NCBI GenBank assembly: GCA_010094045.1
Contig: ML986725.1
Coordinates: 58,900-122,899, forward strand
Source: Lojkania enalia
Taxonomy: Eukaryota > Ascomycota > Dothideomycetes > Pleosporales
Direction: 5' to 3'
DNA: 64,000 nucleotides
Below, one piece after another: positions 58,485-64,000 of this stretch (positions are counted from its first letter, which is position 1; each line of letters starts with the position of its first letter). Made by a program: the position numbers and the translations under genes. The notes under the pieces are model-generated. The model was not told the DNA's origin and did not search any database. It worked only from the letters and a program-made list of their open reading frames with translations.

Positions 58485-59579
58485 TGTGTTTCAACTTCTC
58501 TAGAGGTTCTCTGAGATAGGATGCTATCTAAGACAATATTGAAAAACGAGAAAATCAGCTGGGGGCACCCAGTCTGGGTCGACACAACCTTAAATTTACA
58601 ATCCCGAGGAAGCCGCTTCGAATGAATGCACGATTCCGCCATCGTACCAATATATTCAAAAAAAGTCCTAAAATATGTGTTTAGAGATACAGTACTCCTG
58701 TGTCTTCCCCACTCCTTCCTAGCCTCCGTACTATAGTCACAGCCAAGGCGGGTGTTCATCCACCATCCAACCAAACATGAAAACTACACCCGGTTGATTT
58801 GAAAACAGAACAGACACAGGATAACAAGGCACTCTAACAACATTCCCTACCTGTCGAAGATGCGTGGTTCTAATCAGCTTAAACGCCAGAATAAATAGCG
58901 CATCCGAGATGCAGGCTGTCTAACCAAAAGATAATGCGCAATACGGCGGTCGTAAACTTGCTTTTAAGCCACCGAGGAAATGAACTACGCACTGTTTGAT
59001 GCGGTTGCAGCAGGCAAACAAATGATGTTGGATCTAGCTCGGGCATGTGGTGGGTCAGTGTGTACTATTCCTGAAGAGTGTAAGCGTGGAGTAAAAAGGA
59101 ACTTGACTTCAACGGTTGTCAGCATTGCTGCGAAGATAGCGAGTCAAACGCTTATATATATATACCATCTCTAATAACCTTGAGAAGTCCGAATGGAGTT
59201 GACCAACAAATGTTCCAAGCGCAAGAGGACTATCCTTGTTATCCAATTTCGTTAAAGGCAAGGACAAACACTGAGCAGTGCGATTGCCTGATACCACAAT
59301 CCGAACGATTAACACATCATGCATACACCACGAACGTACAATTCAGAAACTAGAATTCGATCAATGATCAATTATAAAATCTCTGTATATAGACCCATAA
59401 TCGTTCTTCAAGCCCTATCCGCTCAAAGAAAAGAGTCATAATACACTAACACTAGTGACCCCCCAAACTCCAACCCATGCTCATGACACATAAAGCGTCG
59501 AGTGATGCCAAAAACTAACAATCATGTTAGTCAAATGAGGCATGAAACGCTCTTATACATCCGTACTCGCTTCCACCGC
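58485..59579. other. Intergenic region, no supported gene
   Basis: Promoter side of the subtilase and the 3' flank of the small secreted protein gene. A 64-codon plus frame (58980-59174; MNYALFDAVAAGKQMM) begins with ATG but has no signal peptide or domain, and I do not call it. Confidence 0.4.
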
Positions 59580-59947
59580 CTATGTGCAGAAGAAGCTCAT
59601 AGAACTAGGAATCCTATGCTCGCCCGGGCCACCCCACCAGGAACTGTCCCCGGCACAGTCATGGTTACTAAGGAATTTCAGTCATTTAACCCGTCACCAA
59701 TCTGGAGAGAGACTTGTACATACTTCCAGAAGACGCAGAGGCCACATTCGCTGTTGGAGATGTTGATGAGGTTGACGACGTCGACCAAGTCGAAGCAGCG
59801 GTCGTTCTTGTAGAGGTCGAACGAGGTCGTGCTGCCCTTGTAGAAGACAACGCCACAGCGGATTTGGTTGGCAGTAGTGACTTCAGCGTTATTAGCTTGC
59901 TCTAGGGTAGAAGCAAGAGCGGTGGTGAGCATGCTCGCTACTAGCAT
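59580..59947 (-). CDS. Small secreted cysteine-rich protein (103 residues)
   Basis: Exon 1 (59724-59947) and exon 2 (59580-59667) join through a 56-bp intron (GTATGT...CCTTAG). Reading through instead gives a premature stop. MLVASMLTTALASTLEQA is a likely signal peptide. The mature part has six cysteines: IRCGV, DRCFD, SECGLC, then HDC and FFC in the second exon, an even number fitting three disulfides. The second exon adds the motif CAGDSSWWGGPGEHR. Size, secretion and cysteine content fit fungal candidate-effector or hydrophobin-unrelated small secreted proteins. No known family was recognised and no role is claimed. Confidence 0.65.
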
Positions 59948-60696
59948 GGTGAGGGCATGGAGACGCGTGTTGAAATGTTGCAGTAGGTTGTTTAGGTGTG
60001 AGAGGTGGGTATGACATGGAACATTTTAGGGAGATTGAGAGTTAGAGGAGGTAGAGAGGGAATGTAAAAGATGGCAAGAAATGCTACAGGTAAAAATTAT
60101 CGTACGTAGTTTCGTCAATATCTGCGCAAGATTGAGCACTGCAGTGAGTGATCAAGAAGGTGATGGTGGAAGTGGTCGGTGTACGGAGATCATGACAGTA
60201 GAAATGATACATCACATCATGCAAACTTTCACCGCAGTCTCTTCTACCAAAAGATTAATAAGGGAGGTGTGGTTTCCCAGAGACAGTTGATGGTTAAACG
60301 AACAAATCTAACTACAATTAGAGGTACTAGATCCCAACGGCACCGATACCTAAGAAGCTAGACAGTGAATGAACGCAGCAGAATGCGCCATCACACCAGC
60401 TATTGAACTTCATTATTCTTAACAGGAGTCTTGCTGTATTAGTAAGAAAAAATATCTGCATTGTTTTGACTAAATGAGTGTACAAATTCAGTTACAATAG
60501 GCAACGAAATAAGGTAAAGACCGACCAAAACAAAGATCAGATAAAATCAAACTATGAAACAGCAACAGCACTAGAGAATGAGTTCCTTTCCAAAATCCTA
60601 CATAGGAAACCAACATGACATGTAAACCCTTCAAACTCTCACTTTCGAACCCGACTTCAGCCTCACCAAGGCATCACGTGCGAACAAGGCATCAGG
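59948..60696. other. Intergenic region, no gene seen
   Basis: 5' flank of the small secreted protein gene and 3' flank of the C2H2 gene. Short frames are shadows. Nothing else seen. Confidence 0.4.
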
Positions 60697-61578
60697 CTAC
60701 AATTTGAGCCCATGAATCTTCCTTGCATGGTCGAGTCTTTTGTCGTTGCGATAGAACATCCTGTTGCAATCATCACCAGGACATTTCAGTGTTGGGGGGT
60801 TATGTTTCTTCATGTGACGACGGAAATCGCCACTCCGGGCAAAGGTTGAGGCACATCCAAGGTGGGTGCACCGAATACGATCTTGGCTTTGCCTGTCATC
60901 AGCACCCCCTGGCAGAGGAGCAAGGGGCATACGCCCTGTTTGGCTAAGCAAGGTTGTGGCGTTGGGCTGAACATTGGCCTCACTGGTGATTGGTAGCCCC
61001 ATCATATTGGAAAAGGCGACACCGAAGGGGCCAGGCTGAATATTGGCCTCATTAGTGATTGGTATCCCCATCACACCAGGAAAAGCCACAGTGGTGGGAT
61101 CATTTGGTGTCAGGCCGAAAAGACTACCCTGGGAAAAGTCGAAGACACCTTCTTGAGCGAAAGCAGTCCCTGAGCTGCGGTCGGCCCCTTCTAAGCTTCT
61201 GTCGGGAATACCAGTCTCCGGGAACGCGTTGAAGAGTTGATATCTCTGTATTGGATCACGAAAGTCTAAGCAACCTGTCTCTCCGAGCACACTGGCAATG
61301 TTGAAGCGGTCAAAGTCGGGAGCGTGCTCAAAAACAAAACTGTCGCTCGACAAGGGGGCTCCAGTAAAATTCGCTAAGTCGTCCGTGGGAAGGTCATAAA
61401 GCGGACCTAGGTAGGTCAGAGGATGCTCTGGATCGCCGAAAGGGGCGAGAACGTCTCCGTTTGGGGCTCCTGCGTTCCTGGCGGAAGAAAAGGCGGATGG
61501 GATCGAGCTGATTGGTTTTTCGATCGTACAAGTGTGTTGAAGTGTGCATCTGTTGCAGTCCCTGCCACGGAAAGGCAT
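60697..61578 (-). CDS. Two-finger C2H2 zinc-finger protein
   Basis: A single coding exon of 293 residues from ATG 61578. Directly upstream is an intron-like 3' end (poly-pyrimidine, AACTAACGCAG then GTATG), so a 5'-UTR intron or an extra upstream exon is possible. The N-terminus has MPFRGRDCNRCTLQHTC. The long middle is Pro/Ser/Asn-rich. Two adjacent C2H2 fingers lie at the C-terminus: CTHLGCASTFARSGDFRRHMKKH and CPGDDCNRMFYRNDKRLDHARKIH. A sequence-specific DNA-binding role is expected. A 20-odd-residue segment ending in (I/L)PIT(N/S)EAN(I/V)QP is duplicated near residues 178 and 202. Confidence 0.82.
   Translation of the reverse strand: MPFRGRDCNRCTLQHTCTIEKPISSIPSAFSSARNAGAPNGDVLAPFGDPEHPLTYLGPLYDLPTDDLANFTGAPLSSDSFVFEHAPDFDRFNIASVLGETGCLDFRDPIQRYQLFNAFPETGIPDRSLEGADRSSGTAFAQEGVFDFSQGSLFGLTPNDPTTVAFPGVMGIPITNEANIQPGPFGVAFSNMMGLPITSEANVQPNATTLLSQTGRMPLAPLPGGADDRQSQDRIRCTHLGCASTFARSGDFRRHMKKHNPPTLKCPGDDCNRMFYRNDKRLDHARKIHGLKL
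60960..61085. repeat. Imperfect tandem duplication inside the C2H2 gene
   Basis: Two copies, about 60-70 bp apart, of a segment translated as VAF(P/S)xxMG(I/L)PIT(N/S)EAN(I/V)QP. They share most bases and keep the reading frame. Confidence 0.7.
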
Positions 61579-62054
61579 ACCTGCGTTAGTTTAAAAAAAA
61601 AAAAAACTCACATAACGCTAGCTACTTCTTCTATGGACAAGAAAGCATCTTTTAGCTCTCGTTGAGGTTCGAATTCTTTTCCAGGCATCCTTGTAGCAAT
61701 GTATCGTTGAATGGCTTGTATCGGAGATCGCAGTTGTCTACTATCGACGCCTAAACGATATTCCTGCGGCTGGGCGAGATGTGGTCAAACGAGCTTTGTT
61801 GGTATTTATGCTTTGAGTGAATAGTACGGGAGAAGGAGGAGCACGTTGTTTTATCAGGCGGTAGCTGTCTGCTTCATACAGTAAGAAAGCACAGGCTACG
61901 CGAACCTAAGCGATTGACGGGCACCCATCCGCCATCGAAAAGGGCGACCAATAGATATCGGTTCTAATGCCCCAATGCTTGGCCCAGCGTGTACTCCCGA
62001 ATGCTACAGCCTAATCCGTTCGACAACAACACGTCTTAGATACCTGATATTCAA
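61579..62054. other. Divergent intergenic region between two zinc-finger genes
   Basis: About 475 bp between the C2H2 gene (minus) and the C2H2-ankyrin gene (plus), with a 14-base A run at 61592-61605 on the plus strand. No gene seen. Confidence 0.4.
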
Positions 62055-64000
62055 ATGCTCTCCATGTTTGAAGTCTTCGGTCATCGTCTGTTTTCTAAGA
62101 TCCATCATCCAACGATGAAAAGGATGGAGTCACAACTAGTCCATGTTTCACACCAACATCTTTTGGATGGAGGAGAATATTTCAGCTGTGAAATCTGCTC
62201 AAAAGTCTTTGACAGTCGTGCCAGATACAAGTGAGCCTCAATCGCCTCGTGAAAGGCCATACACCAACTCGCTGAAGAAAGCACCACAGATACCATTCGA
62301 AGTCGCTCAAATGTGATTCTTGTCACAAAATGTTTTCCATACGCTCCGACCTCTCTCGGCACGTTCGAGCCCGGCATGGCTTAGCCCACACCAAGTTCCC
62401 ATGTAGCTTCCGGGGCTGTAATTTCAAGGCAACTCGTAAAGATAATATATTGCAGCACATGAGAAGGAAGCATAAAGGAGTTGAGAAAATGAGTGGCCTT
62501 GTACAAACACCATTCACATCAAAAATTTCTCGTAATGAAATTACACATGGCGATCTTATGCAAGCAGCCGCGGCTGGAAATCTTGAATTTCTCAAAATTA
62601 TGCATCGCATTGGTTGGACTCTTCTAGAAAATGGGGACGATGGCTCCACCGCGTTGCATTGTGCAGCAAAAGCCGGCAAGTTAGAGGTTGTGAAATTCCT
62701 TATAGATCATGGGGCAATCGTTGATGCAGAAAATTCGAAGAGAAGAACAGCTTTGCACGAAGCTACTACGAGTCACCAGGCCGGAGTAGCTCGGATCTTG
62801 TTGGAAAATGGTGCCGATCTACAAAAAGTCGACATCAAATGCTTATCAGCTCTAGAACACGCGTTCCACGCTCAAGACCTTAGCATTCTGAGACTCTTCA
62901 TTGACCATCTCAGTATTTCCCGTATAGTTGGTGCGCCCATTTACCTGCTACACCGCGCGGCTCGAGTCGGACACGCGTCGGTTATGAATCTCCTACTATC
63001 GTACTCAGAGACCAATGAGAACGGAATCTCTGCTCCCGAGCTTGATTTCTACGCTCCTTTGCACCTCGCCGCAAAATATGGAAACACGGAGGTTGTGGAA
63101 CTGTTACTTAATCAACCTAATGTGGATATCAATCCAACGTGCTGGGGAAAGATGCCAGTACATTATGCCGCAGAATATGGACACGAAGAAATACTCAAAC
63201 TCCTGCTGCGACATCCTAAATTACTTCTGAATGAGAAAAGCTACCTCACTGACATTCCTCTCAATTTAGCAATCACCCACGGTCATACAGGCTCTGTAAA
63301 ATTGCTGCTGCAGGATAAGCGAGTGAAGGTCAACCGCCAGTCCTTAGGGGAGAACATATGCTTTCCTCTTTATCGTGCAGCAGAATTCGGGAATTTGGAA
63401 GCACTGAAAATGATTCTCTTACGAGCTAGAGAGGATTTAAATCAACGTTGGAGATCGAGATACAACGAATCCCCCCTATGTGTGGCTACTCGAAGGGGTA
63501 ATTATGAAGTGGTTAAATTACTCCTTAGCTATCCAGAGGTGGATAAGTCATATAAGACCAGGTACGGAAATAGCCTATGGCTCTTAGCAGCAAATAATGG
63601 CCGTTTGAAGATGATTGAGCTCCTTGCCTGTGATCCGGAATTCGATACCACAGATGCGGAACAAATTGGTGAATGCCTTCACGTCATCGCAGAAAAAGGA
63701 AATTTTGAAACTATTGAGTACCTTCTAAGCCGCCCAGGATGGAATATTAAGTATTTCGATTATCACGGAAACACTACCCTACACAAAGCAGCATGTGGGG
63801 GGCGACTGAAGACGGTTCAGTTTCTTCACAACTACCAGGGTGTCAATCTTAATCTTCCCAACAATAGCGGGACAACGCCATTTCACGACGCGGCAAAATG
63901 GGGTCATCTTGACATAGTGAAGTTCCTCCTCGATAATCCAGAAGCGAACGTAAACTGCGTCGATAAATATGGAAAAACACCACTTCACATGGCAGCATCC
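62055..64000 (+). CDS. C2H2 zinc-finger plus ankyrin-repeat protein (partial, runs off window)
   Basis: The frame starts at ATG 62055 (in-frame alternatives 62064, 62115, 62124) and continues through a 47-bp intron (62231-62277) to the window end. The intron falls inside the first finger. Spliced, CEICSKVFDSRARYKKHHRYH is a perfect C-x2-C-x12-H-x3-H. The second finger is CDSCHKMFSIRSDLSRHVRARH and a third CSFRGCNFKATRKDNILQHMRRKH. From about residue 170 come ankyrin repeats (for example GSTALHCAAKAGKLEVVKFL, APLHLAAKYGNTEVVELLL, TTLHKAACGGRLKTVQFL), roughly twelve before the edge. The combination of DNA-binding fingers and a long ankyrin solenoid is typical of fungal regulatory or innate-immunity-like proteins. 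The missing C-terminus prevents a better call. Confidence 0.82.

Overview
The window looks like a chromosome segment from a filamentous ascomycete (Pezizomycotina; a Leotiomycete is my best guess). The reasons are short GT-AG introns of about 42-60 bp, fungal-only families (DUF3433, DUF7025-AAA, F-box-like/2EXR) and a large AT-rich block carrying the C-to-T/G-to-A signature of repeat-induced point mutation (RIP). No bacterial, CRISPR, rRNA or confident tRNA feature was seen. I rebuilt gene models by eye from splice sites and reading phase; exon joins were kept only when the total length was a multiple of three.

Left arm (1-14.5 kb). It holds an incomplete unrecognised gene, a DUF7025/AAA+ ATPase, a broken STAND-like fungal gene whose middle third is inverted in place, and a 1,514-residue DUF3433 membrane protein.

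Retroelement block (14.56-27.5 kb). A Ty1/copia element (171-bp LTRs, target duplication AATAA) was split by a later Ty3/gypsy chromovirus (539-bp LTRs, target duplication GAATG). Both are full of RIP stops. The gypsy element carries an unexpected antisense open frame near its 3' LTR.

Middle (27.6-37.1 kb). This accessory region has a SIRT5-type sirtuin ending 130 bp from the copia target duplication, a glyoxalase/VOC protein, an F-box-like protein, a small hypothetical protein, a sulfatase whose C-terminal part is out of frame, and a degenerate coiled-coil gene.

Conserved core (37.5-52.8 kb). Housekeeping genes are close-packed: SERINC/TMS1, a nodulin-like MFS transporter, a membrane-anchored acidic protein, Mediator subunit Med21, an Rrg7-like mitochondrial nuclease-fold protein with two added AT-hooks, an MMS1_N/CPSF-A beta-propeller protein, and a TBC (Gyp8/TBC1D20-like) Rab GAP.

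Right arm (52.8-64 kb). It has low gene density: a serine/threonine-rich hypothetical protein, a secreted subtilase with propeptide, a small secreted six-cysteine protein, a two-finger C2H2 protein and, cut by the window end, a C2H2-ankyrin protein. The arrangement is a conserved core flanked by accessory regions with innate-immunity-like, secreted and transposon genes.
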